DNA from: an uncultured Formosa sp.
GTDB taxonomy: Bacteria > Bacteroidota > Bacteroidia > Flavobacteriales > Flavobacteriaceae
Direction of reading: 5' to 3'
Length of the DNA stretch: 64,000 bases
Assembly (NCBI RefSeq): GCF_947500765.1
Contig: NZ_CANMTH010000013.1
Span: 31,458 to 95,457 of the forward strand
In this document: in pieces, positions 35,140 to 43,226 of the stretch
How the letters are laid out: each line of letters opens with the position of its first letter
Position numbering within the stretch: the first letter of the stretch is position 1
The notes under the pieces: generated by a model
The model's database searches: none
Seen by the model: only the letters and a program-made list of their open reading frames with translations
Told to the model about the DNA's origin: nothing
Translations under genes and position numbers: made by a program

Positions 35140-36312
35140 TTACTTAACGTTAACTAAAAAATGATAGCTTAAAATAAATGATAAAGCCGATAGTACTATA
35201 CCTACCATAAACACCGTATAAGTGAGTCTTAGCAACCTATATTTTCGCTCTAAAACCAAACCTAGATAATATAAATCTTTGGTTAAAGAGTTGTATAAAA
35301 CATCTTCGTTTTCTTTTAAGTAGTCTATACCCCATTCAAAATCTTCTAAAGTCATTTTATAAAAATTACCGAAGAATAAAATATTTGTTTTGTTGGTTTT
35401 AATCATCTCTCTGGTAACAACATTAAGACTCGATACATTTGGACGTGTTGAGATTACAGACAATACAATTGCAGACACACTAAAAAGTAAAAGTACTAAC
35501 GTAGGGTAAACCAAAAAGGCATTAGAAGCATTATCTAACTTGGGTACTAAATTAGAAAGTGCAACAGATAATATAATTGCATTTACAGATAACAAAATAT
35601 TGGCTTTAGAATCTGCGATACCACTTAATGTCATGTGATTTCTAAGCGTTACTCTATACATGGTTTCTATACCACGACCTGATTTTTTAGAGTTCGATTT
35701 ATTAGCCTTCTTCTTTTCAATTTTATTTATTTTTTTCTGAAGCTCGTAAGCATTCATTTCTTTTTTAGGTTGTAATTTTACTTGTGCGAAAGGTGTGTAA
35801 AATTTATGATTAGAAATAAATTCTTTGTTTTTTTTCAACCATTCTAATTCAGAAATTTCTTGTTCGTTTTTATACTTTATTTCTAATCTTAAACGTTCAG
35901 ATATCTCTAAAAAATCGTCTGAAGCGACATGCGCACAATCGGCATCTTTAATTATTTTTTGAAGTGACGTTTTAGGCTCCTCTCCTATTTTTGTAACTAA
36001 AATTAATTGTTTTACTGTAGAGAAATCTGTTTCAGGCAAACCGGCATCTTTCATAAATTGCCGTACAATGCCAACACTTTCTGCTTCATGTCCATTATCT
36101 ACATTTACATAGCCCGTATCATGAAACCAAGCCGCCAATTGTAAGAGTAAAGTATCGTGTTTAGTACAACTTTCTTTTTCTGCAAGTTTAGTAACGGTAT
36201 TTAAAACATTACGAGTATGCTCTATATTATGGTAATAATTTTTAGGAGAAAGTTGTCTTTCAAATAAATTACTAACAAAAATTTCAGCTTGTTGTATAAG
36301 TGTCTCTTTCAT
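35140..36312 (-). CDS. HD-domain protein fused to a Pycsar-type membrane effector domain (PycTM)
   Basis: 390 residues from ATG 36312; an upstream in-frame ATG (36375) would add 21 atypical residues. The HD phosphohydrolase domain (about 20-150) has H28/H32 in YYHNIEHTRNV, H64-D65 in AAWFHDTGY and D123/D125 in IKDADCA. After a Lys-rich linker (195-212), residues 219-390 match the PycTM effector type (DUF5706): LSGIADSKANILLSVNAIIL, then two more membrane helices (263-290, 362-384). Stand-alone PycTM proteins act in Pycsar anti-phage systems, activated by cCMP/cUMP. No pyrimidine cyclase is seen nearby. It is the first gene of the operon. Confidence 0.83.
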   Translation of the reverse strand: MKETLIQQAEIFVSNLFERQLSPKNYYHNIEHTRNVLNTVTKLAEKESCTKHDTLLLQLAAWFHDTGYVNVDNGHEAESVGIVRQFMKDAGLPETDFSTVKQLILVTKIGEEPKTSLQKIIKDADCAHVASDDFLEISERLRLEIKYKNEQEISELEWLKKNKEFISNHKFYTPFAQVKLQPKKEMNAYELQKKINKIEKKKANKSNSKKSGRGIETMYRVTLRNHMTLSGIADSKANILLSVNAIILSVALSNLVPKLDNASNAFLVYPTLVLLLFSVSAIVLSVISTRPNVSSLNVVTREMIKTNKTNILFFGNFYKMTLEDFEWGIDYLKENEDVLYNSLTKDLYYLGLVLERKYRLLRLTYTVFMVGIVLSALSFILSYHFLVNVK

Positions 36313-36442
36313 GATATAAAGGTAATGTATTTTGAAATAGAAGACTTCTGTGCCGAAGTATTCTAAATTAACCAAACTTTAACTAGTAGTCGTATAATTT
36401 TATAAAACTCAACAAATCTGTATTAAAAACTTAATATAGGCG

Positions 36443-37390
36443 CTACCTTTGCTTTGCAAAAATCTCGTTAACGGTAGCTTTATAATTTCTTGGACTTCCG
36501 TTTTTCTTGATCATTTTATACACTTTTTTAGAGTCATTGAAAGATTGAGAAAAGTATTCCCAAAACCCTAACATTTTCATTTTTATAGGCATCGGTCCAG
36601 ATAAAGCCTCGTCGTATTGCTGATAAATAGTATCATGGAATGCTTTAAAAATTTGCCACCTATTTTCAGGATATTCAGTCGTATTATCTCTAATCATTTG
36701 TGGTAAAAACGGATCGGCTATTAAACCTCTACCAATCATCCAATGGTCTATATTAGGGAACCGTTCTTGCAAATCTCTATACGCTTGTACACTCGTTATA
36801 TCTCCGTTATAATACAATTTATGCGAACTTTGATTTACACAATTTTGAAAAGCCTCTAAATCTGTTCCGCCTTTATATAATTGCTTTCCTATACGTGCAT
36901 GAATGGCCACATTTTTTATAGGATATTTTTCTAGAATAGGAAAAACGTTTAGAATTTCTGTAGGATCGTCGTAGCCCATTCTCATTTTCATAGAAATGGT
37001 AATATTGCTTTCGTTATGGGCTTTATGTAAAACCTCGTCTATTTTTGAAGGATTACAAATCATGCCAGATCCCATACCTTGTTTAGTAACCATTGGGTAC
37101 GGGCATCCTAAATTCCAATTCAGTTCGGTATACCCTAAAGACTCTACATATTTAATTACGAATAAAAACTCATCAGGATCATTAGTCATAACCTGAGGAA
37201 TTAAATGCGGAACAGTATTGTTTTCTGGATTTAAATCGCGCTGATAATTATTCTTAATCACCAGCTTTCCATTCAGCCTGATATATGGTGCATAAAACGT
37301 ATCTATCCCGCCAAAATACTCATGAAAAGCATTACGAAAACGAAAGTCTGTAAATCCTTGTAAAGGCGATGATAAAAGTGTGATGGACAT
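36443..37390 (-). CDS. tRNA-dihydrouridine synthase
   Basis: 315 residues from ATG 37390; the in-frame ATG at 37432 would add 14 hydrophobic residues and lies upstream of the -7 box. Dus features are LSSPLQGFTDFRFRNAFHEY (FMN site), ELNWNLGCPYPMVTKQGMGSGMICNP with the catalytic Cys in LGCPYP, TISMKMRMGYDD, and YNGDITS / MIGRGLIADPFLP. The enzyme reduces uridines in tRNA using FMN and NADPH. The short C-terminal domain resembles DusC-type rather than DusB. It is transcribed as a single gene. Confidence 0.92.
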   Translation of the reverse strand: MSITLLSSPLQGFTDFRFRNAFHEYFGGIDTFYAPYIRLNGKLVIKNNYQRDLNPENNTVPHLIPQVMTNDPDEFLFVIKYVESLGYTELNWNLGCPYPMVTKQGMGSGMICNPSKIDEVLHKAHNESNITISMKMRMGYDDPTEILNVFPILEKYPIKNVAIHARIGKQLYKGGTDLEAFQNCVNQSSHKLYYNGDITSVQAYRDLQERFPNIDHWMIGRGLIADPFLPQMIRDNTTEYPENRWQIFKAFHDTIYQQYDEALSGPMPIKMKMLGFWEYFSQSFNDSKKVYKMIKKNGSPRNYKATVNEIFAKQR

Positions 37391-37407
37391 CCAAAAAATT
37401 ATTTTTG

Positions 37408-37415
37408 CAAAAGTA
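37408..37415 (-). promoter_or_regulatory. -7 box TACTTTTG of the dus gene
   Basis: TACTTTTG on the minus strand matches TAnnTTTG. It lies 17 bases before the chosen ATG at 37390, which supports that start over the upstream one. Confidence 0.5.
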
Positions 37416-37483
37416 GTGAAAAACAAAATCAACTTGATTAAAAAAAGAAGACCTTCAATAGCGCTTATATAAATGCAAACCTT

Positions 37484-37810
37484 CTAAACTTCAGCATCCA
37501 CAATCGTCTCTTCAAAAAGGATTCCGCCTTTATACATTTCTTTTAAAACCGGACGAATTTGTCTACCAAGATCGGTTAAACTATATTCTACTCTGGGTGG
37601 CACTTCTGGAAACACGGTACGCTTTATTAAGCCATCGGCTTCTAACTCTTTTAATTGTTTGGTAAGCATGCGTTCGCTAATATCTGTTAGCAATCGCACC
37701 AATTCGCTATACCGTTTATTGCCTTGGTATAAGTGCAAAATTAGTGTCCCTTTACGTTTTCCTTTTACTGTATTTATAAATGTGTCTATCGGACAATAAC
37801 TTTTTTTCAT
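37484..37810 (-). CDS. HxlR family transcriptional regulator
   Basis: 108 residues from ATG 37810, preceded by GAGAG; the upstream in-frame ATG at 37843 overlaps the operator-like repeat. The winged helix is typical: KSYCPIDTFINTVKGKRKGT, ISERMLTKQLKELEADGLI and PRVEYSLTDLGRQIRPVLKEM. The Cys near the N-terminus is the redox- or electrophile-sensing Cys of many HxlR proteins. It is divergent from the quinone oxidoreductase gene, which it probably controls in response to quinones or aldehydes (inference from family pairs). Confidence 0.9.
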   Translation of the reverse strand: MKKSYCPIDTFINTVKGKRKGTLILHLYQGNKRYSELVRLLTDISERMLTKQLKELEADGLIKRTVFPEVPPRVEYSLTDLGRQIRPVLKEMYKGGILFEETIVDAEV

Positions 37811-37826
37811 TTTTTTCTCTCGTAAG

Positions 37827-37851
37827 GTGCAGTAAACATACAAAACTGCAC
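37827..37851. promoter_or_regulatory. Candidate HxlR operator GTGCAGT-N11-ACTGCAC
   Basis: Perfect seven-base inverted repeat between the divergent regulator and oxidoreductase genes, 16 bases from the regulator start. Size and position fit a dimeric winged-helix protein. Confidence 0.55.
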
Positions 37852-37946
37852 AAAATGTTCGTTAACGCACTTTTTGTAAGTGGTTGATTATTAATAATAT
37901 TATACTGATCTTTATACAAAAGTAAGTAAAAACTAATAGATTAAAG

Positions 37947-38948
37947 ATGAAACAAGTCAATTCAACATTTAAAGCATTTAGAGTAGAAGAAGCAGATGGC
38001 AATTATAATTGTTCGATTAAAGACATGGCATTTAGTCCTTTAGAACAAGATGAAATACGTGTAAAAGTACATTACAGTTCTTTAAATTATAAAGATGCAT
38101 TATCGGCCTCTGGAAATAAAGGAGTCACAAGAAATTTCCCGCACACACCTGGTATTGATGCCGTAGGAATTATAGAAGACTCTACAGATTCTAAATGGAA
38201 TATTGGAGATCAAGTTATAGTAACAAGTTACGATTTAGGAATGAATACCGATGGCGGATTTGCAGAGTATATACAAGTGCCATCTGCTTGGGCTGTTAAA
38301 CTCCCAGAACAACTAAGTATGAAAGATGCTATGATTTACGGAACTGCGGGCTTAACCGCCGGAATGTCTGTATTAAGACTTACAGAACTTGTAAAGCCTG
38401 AAAACGGAAACATAGTCGTTTCTGGTGCAACTGGTGGTGTTGGCGGATTAAGCATATCTATTTTAAGTAAATTAGGATATACTGTTGTTGCTGTTACAGG
38501 AAAAGCATCAGAGCAAGATTTCTTATTTGGCTTAGGAGCTAAAGAGATTTTATTACGAAACGAAATTGAAAACATGGCCAACAAACCATTATTAAAACCA
38601 TTATTTGCTGGAGGAATTGATACTGTTGGAGGAGTTATTTTAGAAAACATTATAAAAACAACAAACCCAATGGGAGCTGTAACCTGTTGCGGAAATGTAG
38701 CCTCTCATAAACTAGAATTAACCGTGTTTCCTTTTATTTTACGCGGAATTACTTTAGTTGGAATTGATTCTCAGAATTCTAAAATGAAAGATCGCACTAA
38801 AGTATGGGAAAAATTAGCCAACGATTGGAAACCAGAACAATTAGAACGTACCGCTAACGAGGTTACACTAGAAGGTTTAAATGAAAACATACAATTAATG
38901 CTTAAAGGCCAATTAAAAGGAAGAACAATAGTGAATCTTGAAGCATAA
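37947..38948 (+). CDS. YhdH/YhfP family quinone oxidoreductase (acrylyl-CoA reductase-like)
   Basis: 333 residues, zinc-free MDR superfamily. The GroES-like domain has VHYSSLNYKDALSASGNKGV and FPHTPGIDAVGIIEDS. The Rossmann NADPH site is IVVSGATGGVGGLSISIL, and YhdH-type ends are FILRGITLVGIDSQNSKM and LKGRTIVNLEA. Members reduce quinones or acryloyl-CoA with NADPH in the cytosol. The divergent HxlR gene and the shared operator-like repeat suggest induction by reactive electrophiles. A 19-bp stem hairpin follows downstream. Confidence 0.9.
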   Translation: MKQVNSTFKAFRVEEADGNYNCSIKDMAFSPLEQDEIRVKVHYSSLNYKDALSASGNKGVTRNFPHTPGIDAVGIIEDSTDSKWNIGDQVIVTSYDLGMNTDGGFAEYIQVPSAWAVKLPEQLSMKDAMIYGTAGLTAGMSVLRLTELVKPENGNIVVSGATGGVGGLSISILSKLGYTVVAVTGKASEQDFLFGLGAKEILLRNEIENMANKPLLKPLFAGGIDTVGGVILENIIKTTNPMGAVTCCGNVASHKLELTVFPFILRGITLVGIDSQNSKMKDRTKVWEKLANDWKPEQLERTANEVTLEGLNENIQLMLKGQLKGRTIVNLEA

Positions 38949-39002
38949 ACAGCTTAAGCGTATCAGTTTACGCATAATTAATCATTACATATTTGTCAAC
39001 AC

Positions 39003-39068
39003 AAACTGGTTTCAGTATCTTATTTAGGAGCATTTATCTCGTTAATATCAAGATATTGAAACCAGTTT
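39003..39068. repeat. Long inverted repeat (19-bp stem, 28-base loop)
   Basis: AAACTGGTTTCAGTATCTT (39003-39021) pairs with AAGATATTGAAACCAGTTT (39050-39068) with one G-T pair. It lies 54 bases after the oxidoreductase stop codon and 97 before the AraC gene end. No strong T run follows, so it may be a structured RNA or a MITE-like element rather than a simple terminator. Confidence 0.6.
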
Positions 39069-39164
39069 ATTATAAAAGATGAAGCATCAATTATATACTA
39101 AATTTTAATAATGCTATTACGTATGGTCTATTCTGTAATTGGAAGGATTTATGTGTACAAATTT

Positions 39165-39881
39165 TTAAAAAAATCTGGAAAAACTACTCATAGAATCGAA
39201 ACCTAAAATGTACGCTAATTCTTTAATGGTAATTTCACTTTTTACAAGTCGGCGTTTAGCTTCTGTAATTTGCCGTTGCTGAATAATTTGCTTTGCTGTA
39301 ACATTTAGTTTGTCTTTTAAAATCTGATTTAATCGTTTTTCGCTAATCCCCATTTCTGTAGCATAATACTCCGCTTTTGTTTCCTTTAAAAAAGAGGTTT
39401 CCATGAGTTTTAAAAACTGAAACACTCGTTTCTGTTTTAAATCTTGATCGATAAATGTGTTATTCTGAAAACGGATTAGGTGTAACATTAGCACTTTTAA
39501 TACTGTTTTAAGCATAATATACGAGGCTTTTTCACACTTAAATTCGTCTGTTATTAAATCAATTACATTTCGAATTTTCGCTGTTTTACCTTCACCTTCA
39601 ATTCGGAGACGTTTAGAGGAGTTAAACAACATCATAATTTCTAGAGCGTATTCAATATCGTCTTCTTCAATAAATTCTCTTTCAAAATTAAATAAGATAC
39701 CAGAATCTATTGTATACGTATCTTCAGGAAAGGCATCGTTCAAGGGCTTAAAACGAATAACTACTGTAGCTTCATTCAGAAATTCAAAATAAATCCCAAA
39801 TGCATTTTCAGATAGCATTTTAGTATCAGGATGAATTCCTTTAGTAATCTTAATTTTATGCTTCCAGACGTTTTTACCCAT
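39165..39881 (-). CDS. AraC family transcriptional regulator, C-terminus short
   Basis: 238 residues. The N-terminal half is a sensor-like domain without recognised motif. The C-terminal AraC helix-turn-helix pair is KAEYYATEMGISEKRLNQIL and IKELAYILGFDSMSSFSRFF. The protein stops right after SRFF, where AraC proteins usually continue about 12 residues (KKxTGxSPxxYR). The stop follows a seven-T run. Removing one T adds only FKNLYT-like residues, so the end is short either way. A 12-bp-arm palindrome abuts its start codon. The MFS gene lies just upstream on the same strand and may be its target. Confidence 0.82.
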   Translation of the reverse strand: MGKNVWKHKIKITKGIHPDTKMLSENAFGIYFEFLNEATVVIRFKPLNDAFPEDTYTIDSGILFNFEREFIEEDDIEYALEIMMLFNSSKRLRIEGEGKTAKIRNVIDLITDEFKCEKASYIMLKTVLKVLMLHLIRFQNNTFIDQDLKQKRVFQFLKLMETSFLKETKAEYYATEMGISEKRLNQILKDKLNVTAKQIIQQRQITEAKRRLVKSEITIKELAYILGFDSMSSFSRFF

Positions 39882-39909
39882 TTACATTTAAAATATGTTT
39901 TAAATGTAA
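39882..39909. promoter_or_regulatory. Perfect palindrome abutting the AraC gene start
   Basis: TTACATTTAAAA and TTTTAAATGTAA form perfect 12-base arms with a four-base centre. The element begins at the base next to the AraC start codon. It could be an autoregulatory operator or an RNA hairpin over the translation start. Confidence 0.6.
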
Positions 39910-39927
39910 TTATAAAAGAAACATAAT

Positions 39928-41069
39928 TTAAACGACTTCTACTTTTTTAAAGGCATACCATAAAATCCCTCCCAAAATTAAAGCTAAAACTGCTGCACAA
40001 CTATAAATTATGGCATAATCATGAGAAACATATTCTATAAACGTCGATAGAAATTGTCCGCCAAAAACCCCCATAGAATACAGCCCTAAATTTTTACCCA
40101 GATTTTTATTTGAACTGGCTTCAATCATCATATGGTTTAATAACGGAATAGTAAAACCAAAGCCTATACCTATAAAAACAGCGACCAATATTAATAATAG
40201 AACACTACTAAAACACGCCAAACAAATATATCCCAACATAAAGCAGACAAAACCAAGCGTAATGGTATTCCCATCTCCTAATTTACTTACAACTTTAGGC
40301 ATTTGGCTAGCTGTAATTATGGCTATTAAAGATATAAATGCCATATAATATCCAGTTAAAGAATCGCTAAACTCGAATGCTTTAGGCAAGTATAATGGTA
40401 ACGATACAAAACTGACAAAAAACAACACCATAGCCGACATAGATGCATAAAACACAAGTCTTACTTTTAATTTATTTTCTTGTTTTAATAGGCCATCTTC
40501 ATGATTTAAATGCTCTAATCTTTTTACTCCGGTTAGCGTTTTATAGACAAAAACCAGACAAACTAATGCCATTAAATAAATATAAAATGGGTATTGCCAA
40601 TGCCATTGCCCTAAAACACCGCCTAAAGATAAAAAGATAACACCGCCTAATTCTATAGACATACCTTGCCAAGCAATAAGTTTCATGCGATCTGCCCCTT
40701 TAAAGACCTCAGCAATAAAAGACGTTACAGCAACTTGCACCATAACTGTAGCACCACCTAATAGAAAACGATCTGCGATTAAGAAATAATCGTTTGTAAT
40801 ATAGGCACCTGCAACACCTAAAATAGCATAAGGTACCAAACCAAAATACAACATTTTAACGGTCCCCAATTTCTTCAAAATCCCCCTATAAAAGGCGCAA
40901 AAACCACAACACCTAATGCTGGTAAAGTGATTAACAATCCTGGCGATAATTTAAAATTTAAATTAGAAACGATGTTCCCTAACGACGGTGCAATTACAGT
41001 ACCAACCATTATGGTAAGACTGCTAATTAGTAAGACGGTAAAAATTCCGAAATTAGATATATTCTTCAT
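39928..41069 (-). pseudogene. MFS transporter interrupted by a one-base frameshift
   Basis: Frame one (41069 to about 40882) encodes MKNISNFGIFTVLLISSLTI...VVVFAPFIGG and then stops. Frame two continues KKLGTVKMLYFGLVPYAILG to the end at 39928. Adding one G to the GGGGG run (C's at 40882-40886 on the plus strand) restores a continuous protein of about 380 residues, with the motif-A-like segment after helix 2. This is a 12-helix major facilitator drug/metabolite exporter type. The cause may be a real mutation, a phase-variable tract or a sequencing error. The rest of the gene is intact, with no further stops, so decay would be recent. Confidence 0.8.
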
Positions 41070-41081
41070 GTTGCAAAACTG

Positions 41082-41105
41082 CAAACATATTAGTTAACAT
41101 GTTTG
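41082..41105. promoter_or_regulatory. Inverted repeat CAAACAT-N10-ATGTTTG overlapping a -7 box
   Basis: Perfect seven-base arms. The left arm overlaps TATGTTTG (minus strand, 41082-41089), a TAnnTTTG match for the MFS gene starting at 41069. A regulator bound here would cover that promoter. Confidence 0.45.
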
Positions 41106-41248
41106 ACATCTTTTCTAATAGACTGTGCTAAATTGGAAATACTCCATTAATTTCTCAGTTATTAATCTATTAAAAAAAGCTATCTAAAAAAAACCAAAAC
41201 TTACCTAATATACTGTAAACAAATGTATACGTAAGTAACATAAGTCAC

Positions 41249-41278
41249 TTTGCAAAACTTCTTTATAGTGTAATTTTG
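41249..41278 (+). promoter_or_regulatory. Promoter of the Crp-type regulator gene
   Basis: TTTG (41249-41252), 18 bases, then TAATTTTG (41271-41278) fits the Bacteroidota -33/-7 pattern. It ends 57 bases before the ATG at 41336 and excludes the upstream TTG as a start. Confidence 0.6.
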
Positions 41279-41335
41279 AAAAAAGAAAATTTCTTTTTTT
41301 TAAACAAGTGCGTTTTCTATTTAATAATACAGACT

Positions 41336-41968
41336 ATGATAAATGAATTACAAAATTGCTATGGACATGTATTAGAAGAAGATTTATTAAATGAAATCGC
41401 AGAAATTGGTATAAGCAAAACAATACCAGAGCATGTTAAAATGATTGAGATAGGCGATTATGTTAAATCTATGCCTTTACTTATTTCTGGAGTAATTAAG
41501 GTCTTACGTGAAGACAAAAACGGAAACGAATTGTTACTCTATTATCTTGAAAAAGGAAATACTTGTTCTATGACTATGGCTTGTTGTATAGATCGCCAGA
41601 AAAGTAATATAAGAGCGATAACAGAATCTGAAGTTAAATTAATTTTAGTCCCTGTTAATAAGATGGACGAATGGATGTCTAAATATGAATCTTGGCGGAA
41701 TTTTGTAATAGAAAGTTATCACAACAGAATTATCGAACTACTTTATACGCTAGACAATATTGCATTTAAACAAATGGACGAACGCTTAATTCAGTATTTA
41801 AAAGACCAATCCAGAGTGAACCATATAGATATTATTCATAAAACACATAAAGAAATTGCTTACGATTTACACACCTCTAGAGTCGTTATTTCTAGACTTT
41901 TAAAAAAGCTAGAAAAATTAAACAAAATAGAATTGGGTAGAAATTATATTAAAACACTAAAATTATAA
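41336..41968 (+). CDS. Crp/Fnr family transcriptional regulator
   Basis: 210 residues from ATG 41336; the TTG at 41276 lies inside the promoter. The cyclic-nucleotide-binding-like beta barrel is about 30-130 (IGDYVKSMPLLISGVIKVLR). The HTH_Crp wing is at 150-205 (THKEIAYDLHTSRVVISRLLKKLEKL). The CNB part lacks the Arg/Ser cAMP-binding cassette, so the ligand is unknown. A Cys cluster (TCSMTMACCID) could sense redox state. It heads the rhodanese, methyltransferase and RND efflux genes in the same direction and probably regulates them. Confidence 0.88.
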   Translation: MINELQNCYGHVLEEDLLNEIAEIGISKTIPEHVKMIEIGDYVKSMPLLISGVIKVLREDKNGNELLLYYLEKGNTCSMTMACCIDRQKSNIRAITESEVKLILVPVNKMDEWMSKYESWRNFVIESYHNRIIELLYTLDNIAFKQMDERLIQYLKDQSRVNHIDIIHKTHKEIAYDLHTSRVVISRLLKKLEKLNKIELGRNYIKTLKL

Positions 41969-41997
41969 ACCACTCTTACAACAAACACTATAATACT

Positions 41998-42339
41998 ATG
42001 TCATTTTTAACTTCATTATTCGGAATAAACTCTCAAAAAAATGAGGCTATCACAGTCTTAAACGCAGCCGATTTTAAAACTGCAATTACTAATAAAAAGG
42101 TTCAATTAGTAGATGTAAGAACACCAAACGAGTTTAAAACTGGCCATATAAAAGGCGCAAAAAACATAGACTCTTTTTCTTCGAATTTTAAAACAGAACT
42201 TGAAAAATTAGATAAAAGCAAAGCCGTTTATGTGTATTGCAGAAGCGGAGCGAGAAGCAGACAAAGTGCTAAAAAACTAGCAACATTAGGATTTACAGAA
42301 ATTTACGATTTAAAAAATGGTATTTTAGGCTATAATTAA
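41998..42339 (+). CDS. Rhodanese-like domain protein
   Basis: 113 residues, one rhodanese domain. Features are QLVDVRTPNEFKTGHIKGAKNID, then the active-site loop VYCRSGARSRQSAK with the catalytic Cys, and ending DLKNGILGYN. It transfers sulfane sulfur from persulfides or thiosulfate to acceptors such as thiols or cyanide. There is no signal peptide, although the first 15 residues are mildly hydrophobic. Its stop codon overlaps the methyltransferase ATG by one base (TAATG), so the two are coupled. Placement after a Crp-type regulator suggests a role in sulfur stress. Confidence 0.9.
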   Translation: MSFLTSLFGINSQKNEAITVLNAADFKTAITNKKVQLVDVRTPNEFKTGHIKGAKNIDSFSSNFKTELEKLDKSKAVYVYCRSGARSRQSAKKLATLGFTEIYDLKNGILGYN

Positions 42340-42929
42340 TGTCTTATATGAATTTAACTGAAACGTTTTGGAATACTAAATATAAAAACAACGATATAGG
42401 TTGGGATTTAGGAGCGGTCTCTCCGCCTTTAAAAACTTATATCGATCAGTTAACAAACAAGGATTTAAGAATTTTAATTCCAGGTGGCGGAAATTCTCAC
42501 GAGGCAGAATATTTACACCGTAACGGGTTTAAAAACGTGTACGTAATAGATATTTCTGTAATCGCTCTAGATAATTTAAAACATCGCGTGCCAACATTTC
42601 CTTTAGAACATATTATTAATAAGGATTTTTTTGATTTAGATTTAATCTTCGATATTATTATAGAACAAACTTTTTTCTGTGCTATTTCTCCTTGTTTAAG
42701 ACCTGAATACGTAAAAAAAACAAAAGCATTATTAGTACCAAAGGGCAAGGTTGTGGGCCTTCTTTTTAATGTTCCCTTACATAAAGACCATCCTCCTTTT
42801 GGCGGACATAAAGATGAATATCACTCCTATTTTAAAGACCATTTTAATATTCAATTGATGGAAGCCGCTTATAATTCTCATGAATCTAGAGAAGGAAGAG
42901 AACTGTTTTTTAAAATTCAGAAACATTAA
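42339..42929 (+). CDS. SAM-dependent methyltransferase, thiopurine methyltransferase (TPMT)-like
   Basis: 196 residues. TPMT-type features are FWNTKYKNNDIGWDLGAVSPPLK (N-terminal Trp/Asp signature), RILIPGGGNSHEAEYLHRNG (SAM loop), VYVIDIS, and EQTFFCAISPCLRPEYVKK. Bacterial TPMT-like enzymes methylate thiols, sulfide, selenite or tellurite; the substrate here is unknown. It overlaps the rhodanese gene by one base, which points to a sulfur-containing substrate. It is cytosolic. Confidence 0.87.
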   Translation: MSYMNLTETFWNTKYKNNDIGWDLGAVSPPLKTYIDQLTNKDLRILIPGGGNSHEAEYLHRNGFKNVYVIDISVIALDNLKHRVPTFPLEHIINKDFFDLDLIFDIIIEQTFFCAISPCLRPEYVKKTKALLVPKGKVVGLLFNVPLHKDHPPFGGHKDEYHSYFKDHFNIQLMEAAYNSHESREGRELFFKIQKH

Positions 42930-43198
42930 TATTAGTCTTTTTTACTTTTAGAATTTCAAAAATAATAGTTTATTATTTTTTATTATTTCAACCCTAAATC
43001 CTATTCTGTTTTTAGGTCTATTTTCACACCTTAATTTTAAAATAAAAAATCAATCTCTTGTTAAAAAAATCGTGTATACAAAACGACACCAACTCATCAA
43101 AATAAACTACAAATCAACAACATATACACTTATTATAATAATAAAACTTTAAATTTCGTTAAGTAACCTATGTAACTGACCACCGTATTTTATTGCCC

Positions 43199-43206
43199 TA
43201 TTTTTG
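43199..43206 (+). promoter_or_regulatory. -7 box TATTTTTG upstream of the efflux operon
   Basis: TATTTTTG matches TAnnTTTG, 20 bases before the TolC-family ATG. No clear TTG -33 element is seen. Confidence 0.45.
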
Positions 43207-43226
43207 ATGCAATAAATTACATAAAA

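Noticed and set aside
29113..36312. Complete Pycsar system
   Set aside because: No uridylate or cytidylate cyclase gene is present in or near the operon, so the standard system is not claimed.
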